The notes under the pieces: generated by a model
The model's database searches: none
What the model was told of the DNA's origin: nothing
The model's input: only the letters and a program-made list of their open reading frames with translations
DNA from: Plesiomonas shigelloides
GTDB lineage: Bacteria > Pseudomonadota > Gammaproteobacteria > Enterobacterales > CAMTGL01
Direction: 5' to 3'
Assembly: GCF_900087055.1 (NCBI RefSeq)
Contig: NZ_LT575468.1
Span: 2,235,773-2,299,772, forward strand
Length of the DNA: 64,000 nucleotides
In this document: positions 47,563-57,027 of the stretch, in pieces
How positions within the stretch are numbered: position 1 is the first letter of the stretch
Layout: each line of letters starts with the position of its first letter
Translations under genes and position numbers: made by a program

Positions 47563-48686
47563 GCGGCTTTTTCTCCCTGTGTGCCAGCGGCAGAACGGCT
47601 CACATCCTGAGCGTTACTGTCCGGATAAATATGTACTCGCTGCGGGCATAAACGCACCCGACTCCCCGAGGCCAAACCGAGGCGGCTGAGCTGATCGCGA
47701 TTCATCTCGACCTCAATCACCGCCTGACGGCTGTCTGTTACCTCAGTGATAAATTCCACCCGAGTCACAGCGCCCAAACGCAACAAACGACTGACGCGCG
47801 CCGGAGTGCCTACGTTAACATCTGCCGGTAAAACTTCAATATCATGTGGCCGGACAAACGCCACCGCTTGCGAGCCAAACGCATAATCAAGGGCACTGCT
47901 GGCAGGCAACACATGACCATCAAAGTGGATCTGCTGGCCCTGAATTTGCGCCGGTAGCAGATTGACCGTACCGAGGAATTGATGCACAAACGGTGTAGCC
48001 GGTGTTTCATACACCTCTTCCGGTGAGCCGATCTGCTCCACCTGCCCTTTATTCATCACCACGATGCGGTCAGCCACTTCCAACGCTTCTTCCTGATCGT
48101 GAGTCACAAACAAACTGGTGACATGCAATTCATCATGCAGTTGACGCAACCAGCGGCGTAATTCTTTGCGCACCTGCGCATCCAGTGCACCAAACGGCTC
48201 ATCCAGCAACAAAACCTGCGGCTCAACCGCCAAGGTACGCGCCAGAGCTACACGCTGACGTTGCCCGCCCGATAATTCATTCGGATAACGCCCTGCCAAA
48301 TGGCCCAAGTGCACCAGTTCTAACAGAGTATTCACTTTACGCCGAATCGTTGCTTCATCAGGACGCAATTTACGCGGCTTAACGCGCAAACCAAACGCCA
48401 CGTTTTCAAACACCGACATATGACGGAACAGCGCATAGTGCTGAAAAACGAACCCCACTTGGCGATCACGAGCTGTCAACGCCGATACATCCTGCCCATT
48501 GAGCAGAATCTGGCCGCTATCTTCTTGCTCTAAGCCGGCAATAATGCGCAATAACGTGGTTTTCCCGCACCCAGATGGCCCCAGTAACGCAGCCAATTCA
48601 CCGGAGGGAAAGGTCAGGTTGATATCATGCAACGTAGCAAAACCATTAAACGCTTTTTGAATATGTCTGACTTCAACGCTCATCAT
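47559..48686 (-). CDS. cysA: Sulfate/thiosulfate import ATP-binding protein CysA
   Basis: CysA, 375 residues, is the ATPase of the sulfate/thiosulfate ABC importer. Walker A is GPSGCGKTT at residues 36-44, the signature is [14 protein letters not shown], Walker B is [12 protein letters not shown], and a C-terminal regulatory (TOBE-like) domain follows. Two ATGs lie together at the start; the first overlaps the cysW stop (ATGA), and AGGAG stands 4 bases before it. The last residues are Ala/Gly/Lys-rich. It is coupled to cysW upstream and cbl downstream. Confidence 0.96.
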   Translation of the reverse strand: MMSVEVRHIQKAFNGFATLHDINLTFPSGELAALLGPSGCGKTTLLRIIAGLEQEDSGQILLNGQDVSALTARDRQVGFVFQHYALFRHMSVFENVAFGLRVKPRKLRPDEATIRRKVNTLLELVHLGHLAGRYPNELSGGQRQRVALARTLAVEPQVLLLDEPFGALDAQVRKELRRWLRQLHDELHVTSLFVTHDQEEALEVADRIVVMNKGQVEQIGSPEEVYETPATPFVHQFLGTVNLLPAQIQGQQIHFDGHVLPASSALDYAFGSQAVAFVRPHDIEVLPADVNVGTPARVSRLLRLGAVTRVEFITEVTDSRQAVIEVEMNRDQLSRLGLASGSRVRLCPQRVHIYPDSNAQDVSRSAAGTQGEKAA

Positions 48687-49528
48687 TGCGCTCCTTTGAG
48701 CAACTGGGCTTTTTGCCGCTCACGCAGCCGATCAATCACGGTTTCTACTGCCAACGTAATCAGGCCAAATCCGGCCAACAAGCTGGCCACCGCAAAGGCA
48801 GCGGAGAACTGGTATTCGTTGTATAAAATTTCGATATGCAGTGGCATGGTATTGGTCATGCCGCGAATATGGCCGGAAACCACTGACACCGCGCCAAACT
48901 CACCCACCGCACGGGCCGTACAGAGCAACACGCCGTACAGTAAACTCCAGCGGATCCCCGGTAAGGTAACGCGCCAAAACATCACCCAACCGTTGGCACC
49001 CAACATGATGGACGCTTCTTCTTCGTCCACGCCTTGTGATTGCAGTAACGGCAGCACTTCACGCGCCACAAAAGGCACCGTAATAAAGGTGGTCGCCAGT
49101 ACGATCCCTGGGGTGGAGAAGATAATTTTCCAATCCATATATTCCAACCAGGAACCAAACCAGCCTTGACTGCCAAACAGCATCACAAACATCAAGCCAG
49201 CCACTACCGGCGAGACTGAAAAAGGCAGATCAATCAACGTCAGCAGTGCTTGTCGACCCGGAAAACTAAAACGCGCAATCGCCCATGCCGCCGCCACCCC
49301 AAACACAATATTCAGCGGTACCGACAGTAACGTCACCGAAAGCGTTAATAGCAAAGCAGATATCGCATCGCTGTCACTTAACGCGGCCCAATAATTACCC
49401 AGCCCTTTGCTCAGCGCCGAGACAAAAATGGTTACCAGCGGGATCACCAAGATCAACGTAAACCAGAGTAATGCGATGCCGATAAGAGCATAACGCACCC
49501 ACGGTGATTCAGATTGGCGCGCACTCAT
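48683..49528 (-). CDS. cysW: Sulfate/thiosulfate ABC permease CysW
   Basis: CysW, 281 residues, is one of two membrane subunits of the sulfate importer. About six helices; the EAA loop that docks on CysA is seen in [20 protein letters not shown]. Also typical are [20 protein letters not shown] and [18 protein letters not shown]. Its start overlaps the cysT stop by four bases (ATGA), and its stop overlaps cysA, so translation through the operon is coupled. Confidence 0.96.
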   Translation of the reverse strand: MSARQSESPWVRYALIGIALLWFTLILVIPLVTIFVSALSKGLGNYWAALSDSDAISALLLTLSVTLLSVPLNIVFGVAAAWAIARFSFPGRQALLTLIDLPFSVSPVVAGLMFVMLFGSQGWFGSWLEYMDWKIIFSTPGIVLATTFITVPFVAREVLPLLQSQGVDEEEASIMLGANGWVMFWRVTLPGIRWSLLYGVLLCTARAVGEFGAVSVVSGHIRGMTNTMPLHIEILYNEYQFSAAFAVASLLAGFGLITLAVETVIDRLRERQKAQLLKGAQ

Positions 49529-50364
49529 AAACGATCCTCCTTGATCCCTTTACGGCTCCATGCGTGCAGTTGATTGATCAGCAGCAGTAGGATGAACGAC
49601 ACACCGAGCATCACTACGGCGATGGCACTGGCCCCTGCATAGTCATATTCTTCCAGATGGCTCATGATCATCAGCGGGGCGATTTCCGATACCATCGGGA
49701 TATTCCCTGCAATAAAAATCACCGAGCCGTATTCGCCAATGGCGCGGGCAAACGCCAAGGTAAAACCGGTAATAATGGCCGGTAACAAGGCTGGGAAGAT
49801 CACGCGGATAAATGTTTGAGCGCGGGTAGCCCCTAAGCAAGAAGCCGCTTCCTCTAACATGGCTTCATGCTCGCGCAGCACCGGCTGTAAGGTGCGCACC
49901 ACAAAGGGCAGCCCGATAAAAATCAGTGCAATCACTATGCCGGTTGGGTTAAAGGTCAATTTCACCCCATGCGGCTCCAGCAGATGACCAATCACACCAT
50001 TGCCCGCAAATACCGCGGTCAATGCAATGCCAGATACCGCCGTTGGCATCGCAAACGGTAAATCCACTAAGGCATCCACCAGCTTCTTGCCGGGAAATTC
50101 ATAACGCACCAACACCCACGCCAATAAAACCCCAAACAGGGTATTGAGGGTGGCGGCAATAAATGCAGCGCTAAAACTGAGTCGATAGGAAGCCAGTACG
50201 CGCGGTTCGGTTACTACCGCCCAGAATTCGCTCAATGACAGGTGTGTAAAGCTATAGATCACCAACGCTGACAGCGGTAACAGCACTATCAGCCCCAGAT
50301 ACAACAAGGTAAAACCCAGTGTGGGCCCCATCCCTGGAATTACGGTAAATGAACGAACGGCCAT
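49525..50364 (-). CDS. cysT: Sulfate/thiosulfate ABC permease CysT (CysU)
   Basis: CysT, 279 residues, is the other membrane subunit of the sulfate importer. The helices include LVDLPFAMPTAVSGIALTAV, and the EAA loop is EEAASCLGATRAQTFIRVIF. The ATG at 50364 has GGGAG about 7 bases upstream; a frame running 17 codons further lacks support. It is the first of the coupled cysTWA-cbl genes. An intrinsic terminator stands between it and sbp, so it may be expressed at a lower level than the binding protein. Confidence 0.95.
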   Translation of the reverse strand: MAVRSFTVIPGMGPTLGFTLLYLGLIVLLPLSALVIYSFTHLSLSEFWAVVTEPRVLASYRLSFSAAFIAATLNTLFGVLLAWVLVRYEFPGKKLVDALVDLPFAMPTAVSGIALTAVFAGNGVIGHLLEPHGVKLTFNPTGIVIALIFIGLPFVVRTLQPVLREHEAMLEEAASCLGATRAQTFIRVIFPALLPAIITGFTLAFARAIGEYGSVIFIAGNIPMVSEIAPLMIMSHLEEYDYAGASAIAVVMLGVSFILLLLINQLHAWSRKGIKEDRL

Positions 50365-50665
50365 CAAACTCTCCCGCGCTATGCTGCCACACCCTGTGGC
50401 CCCTGCTCCTGTCACGCTACTATCGCGCGCGGCTTATCGGGGGAGAAATAAGGAAAATATCTTTCTTTTCCCTGTTTTCAGCTAAAGGCGGGAATCGCCA
50501 TAAAAAACGGCGCGTTATCGCGCCGTGGAATGAGATATAACGATTTGGTTGTTCAAACACTGGCTGACGTAATGCTACTTACGCCAGCAATGTATACCTA
50601 TCGTGTATGCCTGACAGAGAACCTTGCGTTTGTTAGTTGACCGAAAAGGAAGAAACGAACTGCCG
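50365..50665. other. Region between sbp and cysT
   Basis: 301 bases with a stem-loop terminator at 50502-50526. It leaves enough room for a second promoter before cysT. No gene was found. Confidence 0.5.
50502..50526 (-). terminator. Terminator between sbp and cysT
   Basis: Minus-strand stem ACGGCGCG / CGCGCCGT with a 4-base loop, then six T residues. It is 140 bases past the sbp stop and before cysT, so it should cut or reduce read-through into cysTWA. Confidence 0.85.
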
Positions 50666-51667
50666 TTAACCTCCCGGCGTATAAATTTGGTCAAAAACGC
50701 CGCCGCGTGCGAAATGCACTTTTTGCGCCTGCTCCCAATTGCCAAACAGGTCTCGCACCGTAAATAGATTAACGGTACCAAATTGGTTCGCGGTTTCTTT
50801 GGCAACTTGCGGATCAGTTGGGCGATAGTAATTTTTGGCCGCCACGCGCTGGGCTTCTGGCGAGTAGAGATAGGCTAAATACTCTTTTGCGACTGCCTCA
50901 GTCCCACGTTTTTGCGCCACTTTATCCACCACCGCCACCGGCGGCTCAGCCAACACCGAGACTGATGGCGTGACTATCTCAAAGCGATCACTGCCAAGCT
51001 CTTTGAGTACCAGATAGGCTTCGTTTTCCCACGTAATCAGCACATCGCCAATTCCGCGCTCCACAAACGTGGTGGTCGCGCCGCGCGCACCGGAGTCCAG
51101 TACTTTGACATTGCGATACAGCTGACTGACGAATTGCCGCGCCGCCTCTTGTGACTGGCCATTGTTCTTCAACGCATAACCCCATGCTGCCAGATAATTC
51201 CAGCGCGCTCCGCCGGAAGTTTTTGGATTGGGCGTGATCACTTCAACATCGTTTCGGATCAGATCATTCCAATCTTTAATCTGCTTAGGGTTATCTTTAC
51301 GCACCAAAAAGACAATGGTGGAGTTGAACGGAGTGGCATGATGCGGATAAGCCTCGGCCCAGTTATCGGCCACCAAGCCGCGTTTAGCAATGGTGTCAAT
51401 ATCATAGGCCAACGCCAACGTGACGACATCGGCTTCCAAGCCGTCTAATACCGCGCGGGCTTGTTTGCCGGAACCGCCATGAGATTGTTTAACAGTCACC
51501 TCATCACCGTGCTGTTTTTTCCAATGCTGGGAAAATAACGCATTGTATTCGGTGAATAATTCACGGGTGGGATCGTATGAGGCATTCAGTAAGGTAATTT
51601 CAGCTGCCGACGCGGTATTCAATACCAGCCCGGCAGCCATCATCCATGACAGCACTCGTAATTTCAT
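50666..51667 (-). CDS. sbp: Periplasmic sulfate-binding protein Sbp
   Basis: Sbp, 333 residues, delivers sulfate to CysTWA. Signal peptide about residues 1-21 (ending TASA). The mature part carries [33 protein letters not shown] and [20 protein letters not shown], all sulfate contacts, and fits Sbp better than thiosulfate-binding CysP (which has QSHAGSSKQ). The ATG at 51667 has AGGAG at 8-base spacing. It is transcribed toward cysTWA but separated by a terminator. The pairing of sbp rather than cysP with cysTWA is unlike E. coli, where sbp stands alone. Confidence 0.95.
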   Translation of the reverse strand: MKLRVLSWMMAAGLVLNTASAAEITLLNASYDPTRELFTEYNALFSQHWKKQHGDEVTVKQSHGGSGKQARAVLDGLEADVVTLALAYDIDTIAKRGLVADNWAEAYPHHATPFNSTIVFLVRKDNPKQIKDWNDLIRNDVEVITPNPKTSGGARWNYLAAWGYALKNNGQSQEAARQFVSQLYRNVKVLDSGARGATTTFVERGIGDVLITWENEAYLVLKELGSDRFEIVTPSVSVLAEPPVAVVDKVAQKRGTEAVAKEYLAYLYSPEAQRVAAKNYYRPTDPQVAKETANQFGTVNLFTVRDLFGNWEQAQKVHFARGGVFDQIYTPGG

Positions 51668-51793
51668 GTTGTTTGCTCCTGCGTGTTCCACTGACGAAGT
51701 AATACGTCATGTTGTAAACGGAGCACGCCGGAATAAAAAACAAGAAAAGGTGCTATGAATAGCTAAAAAACTGAAATAGCCGTGACCGCGCAA

Positions 51794-52297
51794 TTACGGA
51801 TAAATTTCGATTGGTGTACCCGGCTCAACCGAGCGCCATAATTCATCCATGTCATGGTTTAGCAGCGCGATACAACCGTTAGTCCAGTTAGAGCGCTGTA
51901 CTTTGCTATTCAACACCGCATTCGGCTGACCATGAATCATCAGCATGCTGCCGGGGTGAACCCCCATTTGCTGCGCGCGGTTCATGTCTTCCACATTGGG
52001 ATACGAGATATGAATAGCTCGATAATACTGTGAATCTTCCTTTTTATAATCAAGAAGATAACGACCTTCAGGGGTGCGGTTATCCCCTTTCATCAGTTTC
52101 GGTCCCACAGGGTTAGCCCCGAGAGCGATCCAAAAACTTTTGATCTCTTTGCCGTCCCGCATTAATGCCAGACGGTACTGCGATTTTTTTACCACTACCA
52201 GATCGGCTTTCGCCGGCTCCTGCGACAAACTGGCAGCGGCCGGGGCAGCAGATAACAAGCCAGCCACCGACAGGCACAACACAGACAACAAGCGCAT
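51794..52297 (-). CDS. Small YkuD-domain L,D-transpeptidase family protein
   Basis: A 167-residue secreted YkuD protein with a signal peptide (about 1-22) and one catalytic domain. His122 (MIHGQPNA) and Cys142 (SNWTNGCIAL) form the active-site pattern. It has no LysM domain and is much shorter than the transpeptidase at 16930-17865. It falls nearer the group that includes DpaA (YafK), which cuts lipoprotein from peptidoglycan, so it may be a hydrolase rather than a crosslinker. That is family inference. The neighbours on both sides are single-gene units. Confidence 0.88.
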   Translation of the reverse strand: MRLLSVLCLSVAGLLSAAPAAASLSQEPAKADLVVVKKSQYRLALMRDGKEIKSFWIALGANPVGPKLMKGDNRTPEGRYLLDYKKEDSQYYRAIHISYPNVEDMNRAQQMGVHPGSMLMIHGQPNAVLNSKVQRSNWTNGCIALLNHDMDELWRSVEPGTPIEIYP

Positions 52298-52667
52298 TTT
52301 GACTCTTTACTCTCTAACGATTTAATAAGGCGAAACGTAAAATAGGGGATATTTTGTGCGTATCATAAAGAGCCGTATCAAACTTGCAATAGGCGTTTTA
52401 TTGTCATGTTTTTATGTGATCATTAAATTGCGTGCTGTTTTATTTGCATAGATGCATATCCTGTTGAATTAAAATTACTTACCAGTATTTCTATCCAGCA
52501 AATACACAATGAGTCAGCATTTAACTCTATTTCCAGTTCGTTAACCCGATCAACTTTTAGTGTGCTTCCCTGTGTTATAGGCAGCGTTCCAAGCATTAAC
52601 TGTAAACACATCAGCATTCATGGCTACAGCAAGCATAAATATTACGCTTCACGCGCGGGCTTACTGT
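52298..52667. other. Intergenic region upstream of the small YkuD gene
   Basis: 370 AT-rich bases. It should carry the promoter of the small YkuD gene (minus strand). No terminator for the barrel-protein gene was seen, and a 64-codon frame here lacks a ribosome site. Confidence 0.4.
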
Positions 52668-54239
52668 TCAAAACGAATAAGCGATGAAAAGCGCGTAATC
52701 CCACGTATCCAACTGATTAACCCCCACACTTTGATAACCCACATTGAGATCAATTTGCCAGTTCTTGCCAGCCAAGGTTCTCACACCTCCCCGCACAAAT
52801 CCTTGCGCATCAGGCTGTAAGTCACTGTTTTGATTTATCGTATTGTAATAAACACCAAGCTCGCCATACGGTACCAACAGATGCCCATCTGCGGTTTCCA
52901 ATCGAGTGTTAATTTCCGTGCTTGCCTGCAATTGACCTGACTCGCTGCTTTGGCCTGCAACATATATGGCTAACGGTGTATTGCGTAAGTTGCCAGACAG
53001 TCGGTAGGATTTTCCTTGCTCATACAAGTAGGAAAATCCTAGTTTGGGTCGTAATGTAGTGTTTTCACTCAATGGATATTCACCGAGCACATTGACACCA
53101 GCACCATACTGAACCGGATTATTTTCCCCTGAAAGGGCCAGAAGTTTGTAGCGATGCTGTACTTCACCTACCGTGGCTTGGCCAAATACAGACCAGTGGT
53201 CTGACAGACGATAAGCCAGATAGGGGCCGGCCATGATATTCCGGCTATCACGGCTAATTTGCCCGGAAAAGCTCTCGTTTTTCTGGTCGCTGACCAATAA
53301 CATCAATCCCAATGCCACATCGGGGGATATTTGTTTATCCGCCCCCAATGTGACCGTTTTCACTCGCTCATCAATTTCACTAAAACCGCGCTGATTCGAA
53401 GAATGTACGACTTGAAAATCAACCCACGAATTCCATTCGGTAGGCTCAAGCAAGTCACGTCCAGGCGTTAGTGGAGCCTGCGCTAACAGTGCATTGAGAT
53501 TTTCACAACGCGATAGGGATTCGGCACTAAAGCCTCCCTTGCTATCTGGCTGTAACATGGGGCAGTACTGGAGCAAATCTGCTTTAGCCACCATATACGA
53601 CTGCTCATTCACCTTAATCTCGATCGGTTGAATCGGCGTAGGCTTGTTCACAATCGGCAGTTCTGGCAGCTCAGGCAAGACGACATTGGGTAGCTCCGGA
53701 CGAGCCGGTAACACCACCACGGGTCGCTGTGGCAACTCAGGCCTAACCGCAACCGGTAACTCTGGTTTTCCTGGTCGAATGACTTCGGGCAAACTCGGCT
53801 TTTCTGGCCGAACAACTTCAGGACGCTCGGGTTTCACCGGAGGTCGCCATGTGGGCGGCAAGAGCGGATTTAATTGATTACGCGACTGCAAGAAGCAATC
53901 AAAAGAGCCATCGGCCTTCAACCGATCTAATTTATGCGTACCATTCACATCATCCCGTACAATGTCAGAAGCGCTGATGTGAATTGAAGCACTCTCCGTT
54001 TGCCATTGATCGATAGATGCCACTCCCGGCGCACTGAGGCGAAATGAGTCTGGGCGATTACTTAAAATAAGCCAATATGACTTGGAGCTATCGGCATTGC
54101 GCCCTAAATAATCTAACGCTGTCGATTCAAATCTATCCGGACAATCTGCAGCTTGAGATGGCTGAACAATACCTCCGGCGATAGTAACCAGAATAAGGTG
54201 ATACCACGTTATAGCTGAATATTTAGCTCTGTGACTCAT
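52668..54239 (-). CDS. Outer-membrane protein with proline-rich region and autotransporter-type barrel
   Basis: A 523-residue protein that I recognise only in parts. A signal peptide (about 1-30, ending PSQA) leads into a small domain with two cysteines (Cys33, Cys115). Next comes a proline-rich region at about residues 128-206, with repeated RPELP- and LPELP-like units near 10 residues apart. A second short domain with Cys226 and Cys245 follows. The C-terminal part (about 265-523) is beta-rich, with alternating hydrophobic residues and a final SF, and fits an autotransporter (PF03797-like) barrel. The passenger is far too short for a classic adhesin. The proline arm would give a stiff rod, perhaps reaching into the periplasm or outward. 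No ribosome site stands out; the ATG gives the signal peptide directly. It is a single gene in an AT-rich neighbourhood. Confidence 0.78.
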   Translation of the reverse strand: MSHRAKYSAITWYHLILVTIAGGIVQPSQAADCPDRFESTALDYLGRNADSSKSYWLILSNRPDSFRLSAPGVASIDQWQTESASIHISASDIVRDDVNGTHKLDRLKADGSFDCFLQSRNQLNPLLPPTWRPPVKPERPEVVRPEKPSLPEVIRPGKPELPVAVRPELPQRPVVVLPARPELPNVVLPELPELPIVNKPTPIQPIEIKVNEQSYMVAKADLLQYCPMLQPDSKGGFSAESLSRCENLNALLAQAPLTPGRDLLEPTEWNSWVDFQVVHSSNQRGFSEIDERVKTVTLGADKQISPDVALGLMLLVSDQKNESFSGQISRDSRNIMAGPYLAYRLSDHWSVFGQATVGEVQHRYKLLALSGENNPVQYGAGVNVLGEYPLSENTTLRPKLGFSYLYEQGKSYRLSGNLRNTPLAIYVAGQSSESGQLQASTEINTRLETADGHLLVPYGELGVYYNTINQNSDLQPDAQGFVRGGVRTLAGKNWQIDLNVGYQSVGVNQLDTWDYALFIAYSF

Positions 54240-54732
54240 GGGAATGGCTCCCTATTATTCTATGAAATACATATAGTTATTTCACTAGTCACACAAACTG
54301 CTGATGCTGCCCCAAGTATTGCCACTTGAGTACATCAATCCTAACTAGTTACCCCTAAACATTTTCTTATTGCTTTTACACCAACGCCTAATCAAAAAAC
54401 AAAGGATACCCACTCGAGTAAAGAACATGCGACGCGCTCTATCACAGCAATTATGAGAGGAAATTGAATAATTGCCATCTTAGGGGCAACGTCTAAAGCG
54501 CAAGATTATTTGCCGCAGGGAATGGCTCTATTGCTCTATCTTTATCAGGTAATAACAAAACAACCTCTGACAAGATTGTCTATTTATTGGAAGTGTTCAT
54601 CGCTGCGGAAAAACAAAAAATAAGCGTGTATGGATAAAAACAAAAAACCAACAGCACCGACTCAGATAACTGTGGATTTGGACGATTTTTAACTGGAGAG
54701 TTTTGACAGGTAGGATTGGTAGGCGCTAAAAC
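54240..54732. other. Intergenic region between the barrel protein gene and ffs
   Basis: 493 AT-rich bases. It should hold the promoter of the barrel protein gene. A 20-codon frame at 54630-54692 (MDKNKKPTAPTQITVDLDDF) looks protein-like but has no good ribosome site. Nothing else was seen. Confidence 0.4.
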
Positions 54733-54846
54733 GGGTGGAGGCCCTACCAGCCACATCCCGGCACTCGAGTCCTATGCCTTGGCTGCTTCCTTCCGGACCT
54801 GACCAGGTCGACATAGTATCAATGCGGGAGGACCAATAGAGCCTCC
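54733..54846 (-). ncRNA. ffs: 4.5S RNA, signal recognition particle RNA
   Basis: The minus strand holds the bacterial SRP RNA, 114 nt, the same length as E. coli 4.5S RNA. It starts GGAGGCTCTATTGG and ends GGGCCTCCACCC, which pair to close the rod. The conserved apical region GGTCAGGTCCGGAAGGAAGC is identical to E. coli and forms the GGAA tetraloop and Ffh-binding site. The RNA works with Ffh to target membrane proteins to FtsY. A short T-rich run (GTTTTAG) follows the 3' end. Confidence 0.96.
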
Positions 54847-54926
54847 ATTGACAAACTTTCACCGTGTTGCCGTGAAAGCGCGGTGATTATCGGAGATGCG
54901 AGCAGAGAATGCAACCCCCTAGCGGT

Positions 54927-55661
54927 TTAGATGTTGTTTTCTTGCTCATTCTCCTCCAATAAAGATTCGCCCATCAACTCAACCAGTAATAAAACTAACC
55001 ACATCATCAAGATGGGCAAAGAGATCTGCTCGACCGGATAAAGTGCCAGAACCGCAAACGGCAGGGTCGGCAGTAACCAACCTAAACGGTATAAATGCAC
55101 CGCATAATGGCCTTTTTGTAGCATTTGTACCGCCGCGATAAGACCGATCAGCGACAACACCGCCAACGTCTGCATCGGCAGCCACAAACTAAATGGGATC
55201 GCGACCACCAGCAGCGCCATGAAATTACCGGCCGGCGCACGCCAACCGCGACAAATCAGCCACACCGCCGCCACGGCCAAAAATTGGCACAGCGTGACCC
55301 ACGGTGAGCCAGGAATGCCACCGGCATTTTGCAACGCCATTATGGCACTCGGCATCGCCACCCAAGGGATAAACAGGCCAAATTTCAAGCTCAGTGGGGC
55401 ATGGCGCGAAAATAATACAGCCAACATCGGATACGCCATCAAGGTAGCGGCGGTCAGACTAATCGGCTGCTCGGCCAAGGTGCCGGCAAATAAGGTGATC
55501 ACCGCCACCAGCAACCCACCGCGCAGCCCGGCTTGCGGAAGCAACCAGACCACCAGCAAGATGGCTAACACAGGATTAAACTCAGTAACAGAATGCGTTC
55601 CGGCCATTACACAAATAACTGCCAGCGCTAACGCTACCAGTGACAGAATGATTCCGCGCAT
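54927..55661 (-). CDS. Polytopic membrane protein, unknown function
   Basis: A 244-residue hydrophobic protein with about eight membrane segments. The first is residues 2-20, and the last segment (LPILMMWLVLLLVELM) is followed by an acidic tail (LLEENEQENN). I do not recognise a family. AGGTG stands 6-7 bases before the ATG, so the start is good. It sits between ffs and tesB, in a gap where E. coli has ybaY. It has no evident operon partner. No binding or catalytic motif can be read. Confidence 0.8.
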   Translation of the reverse strand: MRGIILSLVALALAVICVMAGTHSVTEFNPVLAILLVVWLLPQAGLRGGLLVAVITLFAGTLAEQPISLTAATLMAYPMLAVLFSRHAPLSLKFGLFIPWVAMPSAIMALQNAGGIPGSPWVTLCQFLAVAAVWLICRGWRAPAGNFMALLVVAIPFSLWLPMQTLAVLSLIGLIAAVQMLQKGHYAVHLYRLGWLLPTLPFAVLALYPVEQISLPILMMWLVLLLVELMGESLLEENEQENNI

Positions 55662-56000
55662 ACTTCACCTCCCGTGTTAAATCCTCAGTACATCGTTCAC
55701 CTTATCAGTTGATTCTTTTTACTTATGTTAATAAATGCGACTTTTGTCAAACTGCCTAGGCCGCATTCTTGCCCTAATCCTGAAATTGTGCGGTTAAACG
55801 ACAACAGCCACGGCAAATTGGTCACATTTCGACAGATTCTGATAAAAAATGATGGCCTTTCGGCAGCCGATTGTTCGCTCATTGCATAGCGGTTTACCGG
55901 AGTGCGGCCGGTTGATGCTATCCTTTGCTCATCAAATCACATACCACAGCGCAGAGACAAAGAATGCTGTCTGTCTCGCAGTGTTATAAGAGGTAGAGCA
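55662..56000. other. Divergent region between the membrane protein gene and tesB
   Basis: 339 bases with promoters for the two divergent genes. The tesB frame stays open upstream to 55902 without a family match. No other feature was recognised. Confidence 0.4.
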
Positions 56001-56870
56001 ATGAGTGATGTTTTAGCAGGGCTGCTTCAGCTGCTGAATCTGGAGAAAATTGAAGAAGGATTATTCCGCGGTCAGAGTCAGGATCTGGGGTTACGCCAAG
56101 TATTTGGTGGCCAAGTGATCGGACAAGCCCTGCACGCCGCCAAGCAAACTATTCCGGCCGAACGTTTGGTGCATTCGTTCCATAGTTACTTTTTGCTGCC
56201 CGGTGATAGCCATAAACCGATTGTTTACGACGTGGAAAATCTGCGCGATGGCCACAGCTTCAGCACTCGCCGTGTCAGCGCTATCCAAAATGGTCGCCCT
56301 ATTTTCTATCTGACCGCCTCTTTCCAAACACAAGAAGAAGGCTTTGAGCATCAAGATGTGATGCCTGCCGTACCACAACCGGAAGAGTTGATGTCAGAGC
56401 TGGATATTGCGCGCAAGATGGCCCATCTACTACCGGCCAGCGTGCGCGATAAATTCTTGTGTGAACGCCCCATTGAAATGCGCCCCGTGAAATTCCACAA
56501 CCCTCTGCAAGGCGATGTGGAAGAGCCGGTGCGTTATGTGTGGTTTAAAGCCAACGGGACAATGCCCGATGATCTGCGGGTACACCAATATCTGCTGGCT
56601 TACGCCTCTGACTTTAACTTCCTGCCGACAGCGCTACAGCCACACGGCAAAGGCTTTCTTGAAGCGGATATGCAAGTGGCTACGCTGGATCACTCAATGT
56701 GGTTCCATCGCCCATTTAGAATGGATGACTGGCTGCTGTACGCCGTGGAAAGCCCATCGGCATCCGGTGCCCGTGGGCTGGTTCGTGGCCGCTTCTTTAC
56801 CCGCGACGGCAAATTGATCGCCACTACAGTTCAAGAAGGCTTAATTCGTCAACGGCCACAGAAATCCTGA
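56001..56870 (+). CDS. tesB: Acyl-CoA thioesterase II
   Basis: TesB, 289 residues, hydrolyses medium and long acyl-CoAs in the cytoplasm. It has the double hotdog fold: [20 protein letters not shown] and [18 protein letters not shown] are almost identical to E. coli, and the catalytic Asp, Thr and Gln lie in [18 protein letters not shown] and TVQEGLI. The ATG at 56001 has AGAGGTAG upstream; the open frame continues another 33 codons but without family match. A terminator follows 42 bases later. Confidence 0.97.
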   Translation: MSDVLAGLLQLLNLEKIEEGLFRGQSQDLGLRQVFGGQVIGQALHAAKQTIPAERLVHSFHSYFLLPGDSHKPIVYDVENLRDGHSFSTRRVSAIQNGRPIFYLTASFQTQEEGFEHQDVMPAVPQPEELMSELDIARKMAHLLPASVRDKFLCERPIEMRPVKFHNPLQGDVEEPVRYVWFKANGTMPDDLRVHQYLLAYASDFNFLPTALQPHGKGFLEADMQVATLDHSMWFHRPFRMDDWLLYAVESPSASGARGLVRGRFFTRDGKLIATTVQEGLIRQRPQKS

Positions 56871-56911
56871 AACCTGACGGGGTTTACCACTCTTTTTCCG
56901 CACGAATCATC

Positions 56912-56938
56912 AAAACCGGACCTTAGGTTCGGTTTTTT
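56912..56938 (+). terminator. Terminator downstream of tesB
   Basis: An 11-bp stem AAAACCGGACC / GGTTCGGTTTT (one G-U pair) with a 3-base loop and a T tract. Confidence 0.88.
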
Positions 56939-56993
56939 ATTTTCACCTCGTTATCCTCATAAGTATTGTTATCGGCTTTATTTTAGATAATAC

Positions 56994-57015
56994 TAATTTA
57001 AATAAACCTAAATTA
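56994..57015. promoter_or_regulatory. Candidate operator upstream of the persulfide reductase gene
   Basis: A perfect 7-bp inverted repeat TAATTTA-N8-TAAATTA directly before the ribosome site. Its position and AT-rich form recall operators of ArsR-type sulfide/persulfide sensors (BigR/SqrR), but no such regulator gene lies in the window. Confidence 0.4.
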
Positions 57016-57027
57016 TGAGGGTAACCC

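Noticed and set aside
52423-52617. 64-codon frame upstream of the small YkuD gene
   Set aside because: No ribosome site and no conserved features; the region is AT-rich intergenic DNA.
54630-54692. 20-codon ORF, MDKNKKPTAPTQITVDLDDF
   Set aside because: The composition is protein-like, but the ribosome site is poor and it is too short to support without conservation data.
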